Source: Mycoplasma simbae ATCC 49888 (GTDB taxonomy: Bacteria; Bacillota_I; Bacilli_A; Mycoplasmatales; Metamycoplasmataceae). Taken from it: 64,000 nucleotides of DNA. Shown piece after piece: positions 11,611 through 23,077 of this stretch. Position 1 is the stretch's first letter; each line of letters begins with the position of its first letter. The stretch is from NCBI RefSeq assembly GCF_000702705.1, contig NZ_JNJG01000005.1, positions 62,001-126,000 of the forward strand. The letters are read 5' to 3'. The position numbers and the translations under genes are program-made. The notes under the pieces were generated by a model. It was not told the origin of the DNA, made no database searches, and worked only from the letters and a program-made list of their open reading frames with translations.

Positions 11611-13098
11611 TTATTTTTCTTCTTTTGCTTTGTTTTCAGCTTCTTTTTTAGCTGCAGCTTCAGCAATTTCTTTTTCTCTTTGAGCTTTTAATTCTTCAGC
11701 TCTTTTGTTTCATTCTTCAGAAATTTTGTTTGCTTCAGTAACTAATTCTTCTTCTAATTTAGCAAGTTTTTCACCATTTTTAGCATCTTTAGCTAGAAGT
11801 AATGCTTTAATGTGTTTTCTTTCTAAAATACGTTCTTCAATTTGTTTTTTGTTAGCTTCATCTTGCAAGAAGAAACCAGTTAGAAATACTGTTGGCAATC
11901 CTGTACTCATTGAAGTTAGGCTAGCTCAAGTTTGAATTTCTTCTTTTGAAAGTTCTTTACCTTCTGAAACTGATTTTAGTAGGTGTTGAGCAACTAAACT
12001 GAAAGCAATGTTTTGTTTTTCTTCTTCAAACACTAATTTATCAAATTCTTCTTCAGTTTTGTCTAAAACGTGTAAGTATTCTTCAAATTTAATGTTTTGT
12101 TGTTTAAGTTGATCAACAACTTGTTTACGTTTTTGTTCAACTTGGTAACGAATGAATAGATCATTTATTTTAACTTCGTTTTTAGCAACTGTTTCTGAAA
12201 CGTATGCTTCGATAAATTTGTTTAATGATAATTCAATCTCGTTATTTAAAATAACTCATTTTAGAACTTGTTTTGCTTCTTCAACTGTTTTAGCTTGGCC
12301 AGCTCTTAAAGCATATAAGTTTTCTTCAGTTAATTCAGTTTTTTCAGGTCTTTTTGCTGCAACAATTTCAACATCAAAAGTAGCTTTTTGGCCCGCTAAT
12401 TTATCAACTGGGTATGTTTTAGGGAATGTAACTACAACTTCACCTTTGTAACCTACTGTTTTGTCAACAAGTTGTTCTTCAAATGTGTCAATAAATGTTT
12501 TTGAACCTAATTTAAGATCAAATTTTTCAGCTTGACCACCGTCAAAAGCTTCATCGTTTACATAACCCTTGTAGTTAAGTGTAACTGTGTCGCCTAATTG
12601 AGTTTTATCATTTGCTTCAAGCGGCAATTGGATAGCTGTTTCTTTTAATTTTTCTTCAATGTAAGCATCTACATCTTTGTCAGTAACTTTTGGTAATTCA
12701 AATTTAACTTTAACATCTTTATCATCAATTTTTGACAAGTCAGCATCAAGTGGATAAATAACGTCAAATTTAACTGACTCTTTGCTAATTTCTTGAATGC
12801 TAATGTTTGGTTGAACAGCAACAACTCTGCTTGTTTCCGCTTTTAATTCTTCAAAGATATTTTGTAATTCGCTAGCTAAATATTTGTTTAGTGCATCTTC
12901 AAACACTTGACCTTGTGAAATGTATTTACGAGCAACATCAGCAGGAACTTTACCTTTTCTAAAGCCTTTAATTTTTAGGTTTTTAATTAAATCTGTTGTT
13001 GATTTTTCTTGGTATTGTTCTCAATCTTTACCTTTTAATTCAACAGTTTTTTTGATTTCTACTTTGTTTTCATCAATAGTGATGTTTTTCTTTGACAT
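11611..13098 (-). CDS. tig: Trigger factor (ribosome-associated chaperone, prolyl isomerase)
   Basis: This 495-residue protein starts 'MSKKNITIDENKVEI' and has the ribosome-docking signature 'IKGFRKGKVP' near residue 45. A central FKBP-type isomerase domain (about 160-250) contains 'LNYKGYVNDEAFDGGQA', and a long helical C-terminal part forms the chaperone arms. It would bind near the exit tunnel at L23 and shield nascent chains. Length is slightly above the usual 430-480. The start has TAAGGAGATTT upstream. It appears monocistronic, with its own terminator and a long leader after gene 13203-14519. Confidence 0.95.
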
Positions 13099-13173
13099 AA
13101 ATCTCCTTAAATATCTAACTTGATATATTTACTAATTTTATAATAAAATTTTTATTTTTATATTGAATTTACA

Positions 13174-13196
13174 ACAAAAGCAACCTTAGTGTTGCT
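13174..13196 (-). terminator. Terminator of the P4-type phosphatase gene
   Basis: On the minus strand AGCAAC-ACTAAG-GTTGCT is followed by TTTGTTG, starting 6 bases past the stop codon at 13203. Confidence 0.65.
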
Positions 13197-13202
13197 AGTG
13201 TA

Positions 13203-14519
13203 TTATTGTCCTGTTGTGGTGCTTTCTTTAGCATCATTTGAGTTTGCATTAATTTGTTTTAATGCTTCTCAAAGTTTTTTGTATGAACCATAACTAAATT
13301 CTTTTTGTCAACCACCATACATTGCGTTTCCTGGTACTTGCACGTTAAATTGGTGTCAACTTAAATCTTGAATATTAGCGTTTACACCAGTAACATATCC
13401 AGACTCATTTGTTTGGTATGTTGCTGTCACTTTTACACCTTGAGCGCCTTTATAATCCGTGAAAAGTTTTTGAATTTTCTCATTTTTTGAAAATTCAACA
13501 TTTTTATCATTGCTTTCTAATGGTTTATACGCATCGTCATAAAAATCGTTGAAATCGTCACCAATTTTCATAATAACCTTGGCAACAATTTTATCTCCTG
13601 AACCAGTCTGACTAGCTCCAAAGTTTCAGCCTGCAGTGTTGTCACTTACAGCATTCATTCTTTGGTTTTTGCTTGTGGCTTTAGCAAGTTTTTTGCGTTC
13701 TGAAGAATCTTCAGTGTTTTTGAAGGCTTCAATAGCTGTTTTTCATGGTGTTTTATCGCTAAATTGACCATCTTTATCAACTGGAATAACACCTGAACAT
13801 CAAAACATTCAATCGTGTACATATTTTTCAGGTAATCCAGCAGCAATTAAATTCTTTTTAATTCCTTGAATTGAAGATTCAAGTTGTCTAATTCCTGAGT
13901 TAAATAAAACAACACCACCATTTTCAAACACGTGTTTGATAAATTCAATTGCACCAGGAATAGCTCTTCTTTGCCCTTTGGCATCAACGCTATCTTTTAA
14001 GTCTTCACTGAATTTTCCATTGTTTTTAACAACTGTTCAACTTTCAGTGTATTCATTCATGAATACAGTTTCGTCAATATCCATAAACACAACCGGAATA
14101 GCTTTTCCTTCTGTTGGGTTGGATACAATACCTGTTTCTTTGTTTACTTTGTCGTATTCGATATTATCGTTCTCAGCCTTAAGTTTAAGATTATCAAATG
14201 CAGCAGTTGCTAACGCGTAAGCTTGTAAAGAAGCCATTCTTTGTTCGGCTGATTTCATGTATCAAACAATAGCTGATACGATTCCAGCTCCTGAGTTTAA
14301 TTTTGAAATTAATTCAGCTTTTTGGTCAGCATCTGTAAATAATTTATCAATTAGTGCTAATTGATCTGATTTTTTTAATTTCTTGATTTCAGTTTCAAGA
14401 TATTCTTTTTGTTCAGCTTCGCTTCTAACTTTTTGATCGTTTGTACAAGCCGCAGCCAACATTGGCATTGAAGCCATTGTAACTAATGAAGAAAGTAAAA
14501 ATTTGTATTTTTTGCTCAT
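13203..14519 (-). CDS. Surface lipoprotein, e(P4)-type HAD acid phosphatase / 5'-nucleotidase
   Basis: This 438-residue protein has a lipoprotein signal ending 'MLAAAC' (Cys about residue 25) and a C-terminal HAD domain. The nucleophile motif is 'MDIDETVFMNE' at 146-156 (DxDET, Asp147/Asp149), with the class-C pattern 'RAIPGAIEFI' after it and a downstream acidic pair 'KIGDDFNDF'. In Haemophilus the P4 enzyme sits on the surface and removes phosphate from NMN and nucleotides so that nucleosides can enter. A comparable nucleotide-scavenging role is plausible here, feeding tdk and the PnuC-kinase protein, but is inferred. It is monocistronic between tig and rlmH. Confidence 0.88.
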
Positions 14520-14589
14520 ATATCCTCCAATTTATTGATTAATTTAATTATATTAAATTATCAAGCTAATTTGTTTGTTAACAGATTAA

Positions 14590-14640
14590 ATTAATAAAAA
14601 TAAACACAAAATTCAAGTATTTTGAGTAAATTTGTGTTTA
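14590..14640 (-). terminator. Terminator of rlmH, overlapping its stop codon
   Basis: TAAACACAAA at 14601-14610 pairs with TTTGTGTTTA at 14631-14640, followed on the minus strand by TTTTTATT. The rlmH stop codon lies inside the stem. Confidence 0.75.
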
Positions 14641-15084
14641 TTTATGATATTTTTTGTTTGCCAATATTGTGTTTGCTCTATATATTTGCTCTAGTAACAT
14701 AACTCGAAAAAGTTGGTGTGGAAAAGTCATTTTAGAAAAGCAAATTTTTAAATTGTGCGGAATTAAATCTTCTTGCATCCCGTCAGAACCGCCAATAATA
14801 AAGGTTAAATCTTGATTACTATCAACATATTGACTTAGCTGTACAGAGTCAATTTGTTTACCTTGCAACGAGCATAAAACTACAAAACTAGACTTATCAA
14901 TATGTTCAATAATTGAATTAGTTTCTTTTAGCTTTTTAACTTCAGAATTTTTTTCGTTGCTTTGCTCTTTGACCTCAATTATTGAAAAATTTGAGTATTG
15001 AGCAACACGTTTTTCATAATGTTGAGAAATTTGTTTAAATTCGCTAGAGACTGACCCAACTACAATAAGTTTAATTTTTCTCAC
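14638..15084 (-). CDS. rlmH: 23S rRNA pseudouridine-1915 N3-methyltransferase RlmH
   Basis: This protein of about 148 residues belongs to the SPOUT family, with 'FIIGGSDGM' and the C-terminal '[20 protein letters not shown]' characteristic of RlmH, which methylates a pseudouridine in helix 69 of 23S rRNA. I set the start at GTG 15084, giving '[12 protein letters not shown]' in register with the family; a TTG at 15099 is the alternative. Neither has a strong Shine-Dalgarno, and translation is probably coupled to mnmG, whose end it overlaps by 14 bases. Confidence 0.93.
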   Translation of the reverse strand: MRKIKLIVVGSVSSEFKQISQHYEKRVAQYSNFSIIEVKEQSNEKNSEVKKLKETNSIIEHIDKSSFVVLCSLQGKQIDSVQLSQYVDSNQDLTFIIGGSDGMQEDLIPHNLKICFSKMTFPHQLFRVMLLEQIYRANTILANKKYHK

Positions 15085-16903
15085 TATTTCTGCTTTCAAT
15101 GTGGAACATTAACATTTGGATATCAGCTGGGTTAATTCCACTAATTCTACTTGCTTGACCAATGGTAAGCGGTTTAATTGCCATGAATTTTTGTTTGGCT
15201 TCAGTAGCAATATTTTTAACTTTTTCATAGTCAATGTCTGCAGGAATTTTTAAGTTTTCCAAACGCACCATTTTAGTTGCATCAGTTTTTTGTTTTTCAA
15301 TATAGCCGTGCAATCTAACCATTATTGTTAATTCACGCTTGTATTTAAAATCGCCAATTACATCATCAGGATCTACATCGGGACGCGATAAAACTTTTAA
15401 CATGGTTACACCATCATAAATTTTATATTTGTGTGCTAGTTCCGATTTTCCAGATAAGAATGTGTTGTGTAAACGTTCAATTTCAGCATCAATTACTGCA
15501 TATTTATCAATAACTTCTTGGTATTGTTCTTTTGACAATGTGCCAGCATAGAAGCCGTATTCTGCTAATCTAATATCTGCATTATCATTACGCAAAAGAA
15601 GTCTGTATTCAGCGCGTGATGTAAGCATTCTGTAAGGTTCCTTAGTTCCTTTTGTTACTAAATCATCAATCAATACACCTAAATAACCATGGTTACGCAA
15701 AATAATTACGGGTTCTTTATTTTGTATTTTTAATCCAGCATTAATCCCGGCAATAATTCCTTGACCAGCAGCCTCTTCATAGCCACTTGTACCATTAATT
15801 TGGCCCGCAGTGAATAAGTTTTCAACAACTTTTGTTTCTAATGATGGTTTTAACTGCAATGGATCAATTGCGTCGTATTCAATAGCATAAGCTCATTTTT
15901 GTACTCTGGCGTTTTTTAAACCTGGGATAGTTCTGATTAGTTTATCTTGCACGTCAATTGGCAATGATGTTGATAAACCATTCACGTATGTTATTGAGCC
16001 ATCAGCTGTTTCGGGTTCAAAGAAAATTTGGTGACGAGGTTTTTCGGCAAATTTAACAATTTTGTCTTCAATAGAAGGACAATATCTTGGCCCAATACCT
16101 TCAATTAATCCTGAATACATTGCACTTTTGTGTAAGTTTGCATTAATTAATTCGTGTGTTTCAGGAGTTGTGTAAGTAAGATGGCAAGCAATTTGAGCAG
16201 GTGTGTCCACGTGCGATCTAGATGAAAAGCTCAAGTTGATATCTTCCAGAACTTCTTGCTCAACTTCTGTATAATCAATTGAATCTGATCAAATTCTGGG
16301 AGGTGTACCAGTTTTAAGTCTTTGCAAACTAAAACCTGCTTGTTTTAATGATTCGGAAAGATTTTTTGTTGTTTTTTCGTTATCTGGACCACTTGATACT
16401 GACTCAGATCCCCTTAAGATTCTTGAATCCATGTAGGTGCCTGTAGTAATAACTCCAACTTTTGCAAAAATTTGCTCTCCAGAGTCAATCACCACACCTT
16501 TAAAAGTTCCATTTTCAACAATTAAAGATTCAACTCCTGCTTCTAGTAAGTCAAGATTCGGCTCTTTTTCAACATATTCACCAATAATTTGCGAGTATTT
16601 TTCTTTATCAATTTGTGCTCTTAAAGCTCATACCGCAGGACCTTTAGATTGGTTTAGCATTTTAAGCTGAATTGTAGCTAAATCAGCTCATAAACCTTGC
16701 ATACCGCCTAAAGCATCAATTTCACGTGTTATTATTCCTTTAGCGGGACCTCCAATTGAAGGGTTGCATGGCATCATTCCTAACCTGTTTTTATTGAAAG
16801 AAATTAATAGTGTTTTGTGTCCTTGGTGTGCTAAAGCAAACGCAGCCTCTAGACCTGCGTGCCCCCCACCAACAACTAAAGCATCATATGTTTTAATATT
16901 CAT
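15071..16903 (-). CDS. mnmG: tRNA U34 carboxymethylaminomethyl-modifying enzyme MnmG (GidA)
   Basis: This 610-residue FAD protein has the N-terminal dinucleotide-binding motif '[15 protein letters not shown]' (residues 9-23), the family signatures '[13 protein letters not shown]' and '[10 protein letters not shown]', and the C-terminal '[15 protein letters not shown]'. With MnmE it installs the cmnm5 group on wobble U34 of several tRNAs using FAD and methylene-tetrahydrofolate. Length is normal. It heads a two-gene unit with rlmH and is divergent from the ABC importer genes at 17112. No strong ribosome binding site precedes the ATG. Confidence 0.96.
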
Positions 16904-17096
16904 GTTCTAAATTTTAATTTAAAAATAAATTTATTGCTAATAATAATATTAAGAATAAGTTTATATTTTTAGCAGTATATGTTATTGATTCTAGTTTTTA
17001 CATAAAAGCCTATAAAATGAGTATAAATAATAATTTTTAGATATAAAAAAACAAAGTTATTTAATATCTTTATACATTTTTATATGGTATTTGACT

Positions 17097-17102
17097 TATA
17101 AT
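17097..17102 (+). promoter_or_regulatory. -10 box TATAAT of the ABC importer operon
   Basis: TATAAT lies 9 bases before the ATG at 17112, so the predicted transcript would have almost no leader. The 16904-17096 interval is very AT-rich and holds no other recognisable signal. Confidence 0.5.
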
Positions 17103-17111
17103 TTAAAGATT

Positions 17112-18329
17112 ATGAAAGATAAATTTATGAATGATGAATATTATTTGGTTAATATTAAGGACTTGAAATTTAAGTACAATAAAAAGTCTGATTTTATTGA
17201 TGTAGATATTGATGAATTGCACATAAAAGGTGGTGAAATTGTATCATTGCTGGGTCCTTCGGGTTCTGGTAAAACTACCTTGCTTAACCTGTTGCTAGGT
17301 TATTTAAAACCAAATTCTGGTTCAATAAAGATTAAAAACGATCCCAAAACACATGAAATTGCTTATATCATGCAAGAAAACTCAATTTATGAGAATGTAT
17401 CTGTGTTCGATAACATTTTTTTGAGTGCAAAAAATCACGCTAAATGAATTGATAGTGCTCGTATTAAATATTTTGATTCATACTTTGAAGAAAATATAAA
17501 TTTTGAATTATTGAAAAAATACCTTGTTTATGCAAACTCTTTATACTCGAATAAACCAAATCTCCTTGCTAAGAAATGAAGATATTTTAAATTCTTGTGT
17601 CAGTTAATGTTTTCTAAATCAGTGAATCGAAAATTTAAGATTTTGAATGATTTAAGGTTGAAAAATTTATTTAAAAAAGAGCTTACTGAAGTGGCAACTA
17701 AGCTAGGAATCGAAAAATTTATTTACAAAAATGTTAATGAGCTTTCTGGTGGGCAAAAACAAAGAGTTTCTTTTGCTAAGGGAATTATCAAAAAAACAAA
17801 TCTTGTTTTAATGGACGAGCCTTTTTCAGCATTAGATGCCAAAATTAAAGAATCAACAATTGATTGGCTACTAAAAATCAAAAAAGATTTTAATTTAAGC
17901 ATCATTATCGTTACTCACGATCAACACGATGCTATGAAAATAAGCGATAATATCATTTTGCTTGACAAAGGTAAGGTGCAGCAATTCAGTACTGCAGACC
18001 AACTTTATGACAATCCAAACAATTTGTTTGTTGCCAAATTTATTGGTTCTCCTGAAATTAACTTCATTGAATCAGATGATAAGCGTGAATACTATATACG
18101 TCAAAATAAAGTTGAAGTTAAACCTGTTAAAAACGGAAAATACAAAATTATTGGCAAAAAACACTTTGGTGATAGCGTTCATTATCAAATCGACATGGGC
18201 TCAAACATTACTTGAACTGTTGTGTTAAAGGAATCTGATATCAAAATTGGACAAAGAGTAAATGTTAAATATTTAAAATCTGATGTATTAGTCTTTGATA
18301 AAAACGGAGACAGAGTTTATGCAAATTAA
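17112..18329 (+). CDS. ABC importer ATPase with TOBE-like C-terminus (CUT1/PotA type)
   Basis: This 405-residue ATPase has Walker A GPSGSGKT at 48-55, signature 'LSGGQKQR' at 211 and Walker B '[12 protein letters not shown]'. The spacing from Walker A to the signature is about 163 residues, against roughly 95-100 usually, because of a basic insert at about 112-180. The last 75 residues form a regulatory/TOBE-like region. I set the start at ATG 17112; ATG 17127 is also possible. It overlaps the first permease by 11 bases. The 'DEPFSALD' motif fits MalK/UgpC/PotA importers. Sugar or glycerol-phosphate uptake is likelier than polyamine given the large binding lipoprotein, but this is inference. 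Confidence 0.87.
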
Positions 18330-19296
18330 AATAAATAAACAAAAAATACTCACATTCACTCAGATTTTATTGCTAGTGATGCCACTTTTGTTGTGCATAT
18401 TGATCTTTACATTGATTCCTATTTATAATACTTTTGAAAAATCATTGAAGTTTCATCCATATGAATCAAATAAAACAATTTATCAAATAAACTTGGGTAA
18501 TTACAACAATATTTTGCATGATCCTAGTTTTAAAAGTGCTATCCTAAATACAACAATTACATTGTTCCTCGGAACTGGCGTTTCAATGATATTGGCTTTA
18601 ATTTTTGCTATAGCAGTAGAACATTTGATCGCTAAAAGAGCTAGAAGTGCATTTTTGAGCCTGATTTATTCACAATTCTTTATTTCTAGTTTTGCCGTTG
18701 GTATTGCATTCACACTATTTTTTGGTAGCAAAGGTGTTTTCTTCAGACTAATAGGAGCGCCTACATATGGTTTTACCGCTAATGAAAACAGATTACCTAT
18801 TTGGCTTTATTATTCATTATTTCAAGTTTGAAGGTCTTTACCATTTAACTTAGTGTTATTTGCTTCTGCAATCAACCGTGGAAAAATGAAGTATTCTAAA
18901 TTAGCTATAAATGATAATTTAAACACTTGACAAAGATTTAGATTTATCTATTTAAATGAAATTTCAAAAGTTTTCTTTGCGATTTTATTTACTAACTTCA
19001 TTTTTGCTTCATTATTGCTTCCAGAAGCAATTTTGGAGCCTACTTATAACATTGACGTTGAAAAAGCACATACTCTAACTAGTTATACAATTAAGTTTAT
19101 GGGTGGTGGTAATTACGGAGTTGTTACTAAGTACGAAAAGGGTTATGCTGCTGCATTCTTTAGCTTTATTTATTTAGTCTTTTTATTAATAGTTGTTTTA
19201 GCTTTAAGGCCTAGTTTTATTCGCAAAATGTATAAAAAAATCAAAAATTTTGCTACTAAAATCAAAATCAGAAAGGATCTAAAACATGAACTATAA
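18319..19296 (+). CDS. ABC importer permease, MalF-like
   Basis: This 325-residue protein has about six membrane segments starting at residues 9-35 and a cytoplasmic EAA-type loop 'LAINDNLNTWQRFRFIYL', the ATPase-docking element of binding-protein-dependent importers (the usual Gly is replaced by Asn). Start ATG 18319 has GGAG nine bases upstream and lies inside the ATPase gene. It overlaps the next permease by 11 bases. The two permeases should form a heterodimer for the ATPase at 17112 and the lipoprotein at 20334. Confidence 0.85.
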
Positions 19297-20092
19297 ATTA
19301 ATTGGCAAGGAAATATTGCGTTATGTTTCGATTGGTTTATTAATCATTTTAATCCTTTTCCCACTATACTATTTATTACTTAACTCGCTACTTTCAACTG
19401 GATCTGTACATGAGGGAAGAACTTATCTAGTTATTAAAGAATGAAATTGATCTAACTTTGGTGGTTTAGCAACTCCTGAATTTTGAAGTGCTGTAGGCTA
19501 TACATTTCTTTTTGCAACAATTATGATACTTTTAAGAATATTTACTTATTCATTGGCGGTGGCTGGACTATTGAAAATGAAACCTGTATTTCAAAAAGTT
19601 TTCTTGTATTTCTTTTTAATTATTAGCTTAATACCTGAATTTTCTATCTATTTAAGCTTGCAAGTTGTTTTGAATAACCTTGAAATCAAAAACACTATAT
19701 TTGCTGCAATAACAAATGCTATCTTTTCGTTCTTTACATTCACTTATGTGTTTAATTTAGCTAAATCTACAGCTGATCAAAAATCTAAACTAATGATTAA
19801 TGACAACCTAAAATGACATCAAAAAATTCGCTATGTTTATTTTCCTAAACTTAAATTAGCATACTTTCTTTTGGTAATCTTTACATTCATAGCTGTTTGA
19901 AACGATTATTTATGACCTTTATTTTTACTTCGTGGAACTTCCATGACCAATATTACAATTTGATATTTAACGCTTGGAGTTACATCTGCAGGAGCTTTAA
20001 CAAACATTCAATCAGCTGGTGCTGTAATCTCAGTTTTGATCCCATTAACTATTTATTGAATTTTTGCTAAAAAAATAAATAAATTTAACTAA
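19286..20092 (+). CDS. ABC importer permease, MalG-like
   Basis: This 268-residue protein has six membrane segments and the EAA-type loop 'SKLMINDNLKWHQKIRYVY'. It has 'FIAVWNDYLWPLFLLRG', a pattern typical of MalG/UgpE-type carbohydrate permeases ('WNxYLWPL'), which favours a carbohydrate or glycerol-type substrate. AAAGGA precedes the ATG, and the gene overlaps the preceding permease by 11 bases. A strong terminator follows, so the binding lipoprotein downstream is probably transcribed mostly from its own promoter. Confidence 0.86.
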
Positions 20093-20120
20093 CATCTCAA
20101 CAAAAGAGATGTTTTTTTTA
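20091..20120 (+). terminator. Terminator of the importer operon
   Basis: ACATCTC-AACAAAA-GAGATGT is followed by eight T residues immediately after the permease stop. The remaining bases to the next promoter at 20280 hold nothing I recognise. Confidence 0.88.
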
Positions 20121-20279
20121 ATGTTTTTACAATACTTAATGGGTGGCTATTGAACAATATTTTTTGACTTTTGCTCCCATAATTAAGTTGTTTTAATAAA
20201 TTCAATAAGCAAAAAATGGCACCGATTCCAGATTTTACCAATTCAATAGTTAAATAGGCTTAAAAATCAAATTTCATTG

Positions 20280-20285
20280 TATAAT
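20280..20285 (+). promoter_or_regulatory. -10 box of the binding-lipoprotein gene with a palindrome at +1
   Basis: TATAAT at 20280-20285 is followed by AGTATT-TTG-AATACT at 20292-20306, a perfect 6-base inverted repeat placed at the predicted start of transcription. TTAGGAGAAAAC lies just before the ATG at 20334. Confidence 0.6.
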
Positions 20286-20333
20286 TTGTAAAGTATTTTG
20301 AATACTATCGCACTAATTTTATTAGGAGAAAAC

Positions 20334-22187
20334 ATGAAAACAAACAAAAAAATGTGATTGTCAATATTACCTTTGGCAACAATAGCAACACCTTTAATTG
20401 CTGTTTCTTGTGGTGAAACTAAAAAAGTTAATACTCCAAAAACAGTTAAAGGAGCAGATGACGAAGTTATTTTCCGTTTAGCACAAGGATCAAACTGACC
20501 TTTAGCTCAAGCGTTAAGCCCACTAATTGATTACTACAACAAAACACAATCAACCAAACCAGACTATGTTAAAGTAAATGCAGAATTTGGTGAAAAAACA
20601 AATATTTACAAAGAATTTGATTTAATCAAAAACATTAAAGATAATTTTGAAAATGGAACTCTAAAATCACTTCCTAACCTAATTTTAGGCGCTCAATCAG
20701 GAGCATATGTAATTAACCAAGATGGGAGATTATTAGATGTTGCTGACACTGGTGTGAATAAAGCACTTTTTGACGACAAAATTGCTAACCTACACTCAAG
20801 ACTGTCAGGCCAAGAAGATGATAGACTATACAACATTCCTTTTGACAATGCAGACGTAGACTCATTAACATTAAACCTAGACCTACTACACAAAATGTTT
20901 GAATTAATTAAACAAGGTGGTGGTACAGTTGATGAAACAGCTGAAATTGTTATGAAAGCAAAAGAAGCTTCAACAAAAGGTTCAAGCATTCCAGCACACA
21001 GCATTTGATTAGCTCTTAGAGTTAAAAACAATAACGCATATGCAGGTTTAACTGTTAATGACGCAACCTTTACCTCATTAAAAGGTGTTCGTGACCTATC
21101 AGCTAAATTTACTCAAGGTGTTGCTTTAGATGAAACTAAAGTTACAGATAAAACAATTGGTTCGGAAGTTCTTTCAATTGACTATCAAGAAAACACATTC
21201 TTAAAAGAATTACACGCTAATATTCCAGCAAACAAAAGTGTATTTGAACTAGAAAAAACAGGTGATGTAAACCAACCAACAAGAATTAAATACAACCTTG
21301 TTGAAGATGCAACAGTTCAAGCTGCATTTAAATCACTTTGAACTGCATACAATGAATCAATTGTAAGACATGAAAAACGTGTTGGGGAAGACAATAAAGT
21401 ATTCCAATCAGTAAAATACATGCAAAACCTATACTCAGAATGAGGTTCATGAGAAGTTATGCTATACAAAAGCGCTATCAGCTACGCAGCCAGCGTTGGT
21501 GCAAACCAAAACAAAAAAACTCCATGATCAAAAGCATTCTTTACACAAGTTCTTAAAAAACAAACCGTAGAACAATTCGAAACTAATGCTTCAGATGAAG
21601 ATGTATTGATGAAACCTCAAATTACTTTAGCAGAAACTGGTAAACCAGAATTCTTCCAAGAAGGTGGTTCAAGTATTATTCCAGTTGACGTTAAAAACGA
21701 AAGACTAAACAAAGCTACAAAAGCATTTATTAAATGATTATACACAGGTCAAAATGACATCAACACACCTGGAACTATGGAAGAAAACTGAAAAACATTT
21801 GCAAAAGGTTCAGGCTACATTATTCCTCTAAAATCAGTAACAACTAAAGAAACTGAAACATGAATTAAATCTGAAATCGAAGCTTTAGATGCAAAAATTA
21901 AAGCAGTTCCAGCAAACACAACAGACGAAGCTATTTTAGCTAAACAAGCAGCAGATATTAAAGCTAAAAACTTCCTAAAATCTTCTCTAGTATCACTACA
22001 ATCAATCCTAAGATTAAGCGACACAACAAACCCAGTTAAAACTATGGATCTAGTGACTGATGATAAAACAGCAGCAATGGAAACAGCAATTGCTACAGCA
22101 ATGTTTGATGCAACTAAAATTTCAGGTAATTCTCAAAAAACAGCCGACGAAATGGTTAGAGTATTTACAAGCGCAAAATCTCAATAA
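20334..22187 (+). CDS. Large substrate-binding lipoprotein (P68/P80-type)
   Basis: This 617-residue lipoprotein has the signal 'LATIATPLIAVSC' with the acylated Cys near residue 25. The first third reads like an extracellular solute-binding protein ('SNWPLAQALSPLIDYYNK', 'NLILGAQSGAYVIN'), and the overall layout agrees with the mycoplasmal P68/P80 surface lipoprotein group. It follows the two permeases and ATPase, so it is the likely capture subunit of that importer. It has its own promoter and terminator, which allows higher expression than the membrane parts. The ligand is unknown; being surface-exposed it is also a likely antigen. Confidence 0.82.
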
Positions 22188-22196
22188 TTCATAAAC

Positions 22197-22222
22197 TTAA
22201 AGCACGTTAGCGTGCTTTTTTG
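22197..22222 (+). terminator. Terminator of the binding-lipoprotein gene
   Basis: AAAGCACG-TTAG-CGTGCTTT followed by TTTT, about 10 bases after the stop codon. Confidence 0.85.
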
Positions 22223-22244
22223 TTCATTTTTGAGTTAAATTTTG

Positions 22245-22250
22245 TATATT
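22245..22250 (+). promoter_or_regulatory. -10 box of HAD phosphatase gene (leaderless layout)
   Basis: TATATT with an upstream TTTTG is 6 bases before the ATG at 22257, and no Shine-Dalgarno precedes the ATG. Confidence 0.55.
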
Positions 22251-22256
22251 TATTGC

Positions 22257-23075
22257 ATGAAAACAAATAAAATTGAAGGCTATTTTATAGACCTGGATGG
22301 CACAATGCTTGATAAGGGCGATGATTTTGGTTATATGTCTAAACAGAACCAAAATTATTTACTAAATTTACAAAAGCAAAAACCAGTAATTATTTCTACA
22401 GGTCGCAGACCTGCGGGCGCGGTTGAAAAAATTATGAAAATGATCAATGCTCCGTACGCGGTTTGTTCTACGGGTTCACTAATTGTTGATAAACGTGGTA
22501 AAATTATTCACAGTGTTGACATAGAAAATAAGACAAAAGAACAAATTGTTCAATATTTTATGAGTAAAAATCTGTATTTTATGGCAAATGGTACTGGAAT
22601 AATTTACTACAAAGACCACTTTAATTGAAATATTAGAGACTGAGTGAATCGTTTCGCAAAACATAAATATACTGATTTTGATACTAAGCAAAACATTAGA
22701 CAGTTTCTAGTTTTTGGGCCAGATATTGAAGGAATCAAGGAAATTGAACAATATTTACACAATAATTATCCAGATTTAAGCACTCACATAGTTTCGTATG
22801 GTTATTCTATTGAAGTTACTCACAAAGACGCAACCAAAGGAACCGCTAATGAAATAGTTGCTAAATTACTAGGTATAGATATTAAAAAATGTGCACACAT
22901 TGGTGATTCAAAAAATGACCTAAACGCTTTGCCACAAGTAGGTTATTTGGTTGCTATGGGCAATGCGCATGAAGATGTTAAAGCCTATGCTAGCTACATT
23001 GGCTCAAATTGAAAAGATGCTGGATTAAGTAAAACTATTAATGATTTTGAACAATTTATCAATAAAAAGGAGTAA
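22257..23075 (+). CDS. Cof-type HAD-superfamily phosphatase (paralog 1)
   Basis: This 272-residue protein has motif I 'FIDLDGTMLDKG' (residues 11-22), motif II 'IISTGRRP' and motif IV 'IGDSKNDLNALP', as in the HAD-IIB/Cof family, with the C2-type cap in between. Such enzymes hydrolyse sugar phosphates, nucleotides or other small phosphate esters in the cytoplasm; the substrate is not readable. Two related genes lie at 27649 and 53619. The stop is 2 bases before the pepC start, and the pepC ribosome binding site lies inside this gene, so the two are co-transcribed. Confidence 0.9.
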
Positions 23076-23077
23076 AA

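Noticed and set aside
13655-13846. Minus-strand frame inside the P4 phosphatase gene
   Set aside because: It is out of frame with the intact phosphatase gene and has no ribosome binding site.
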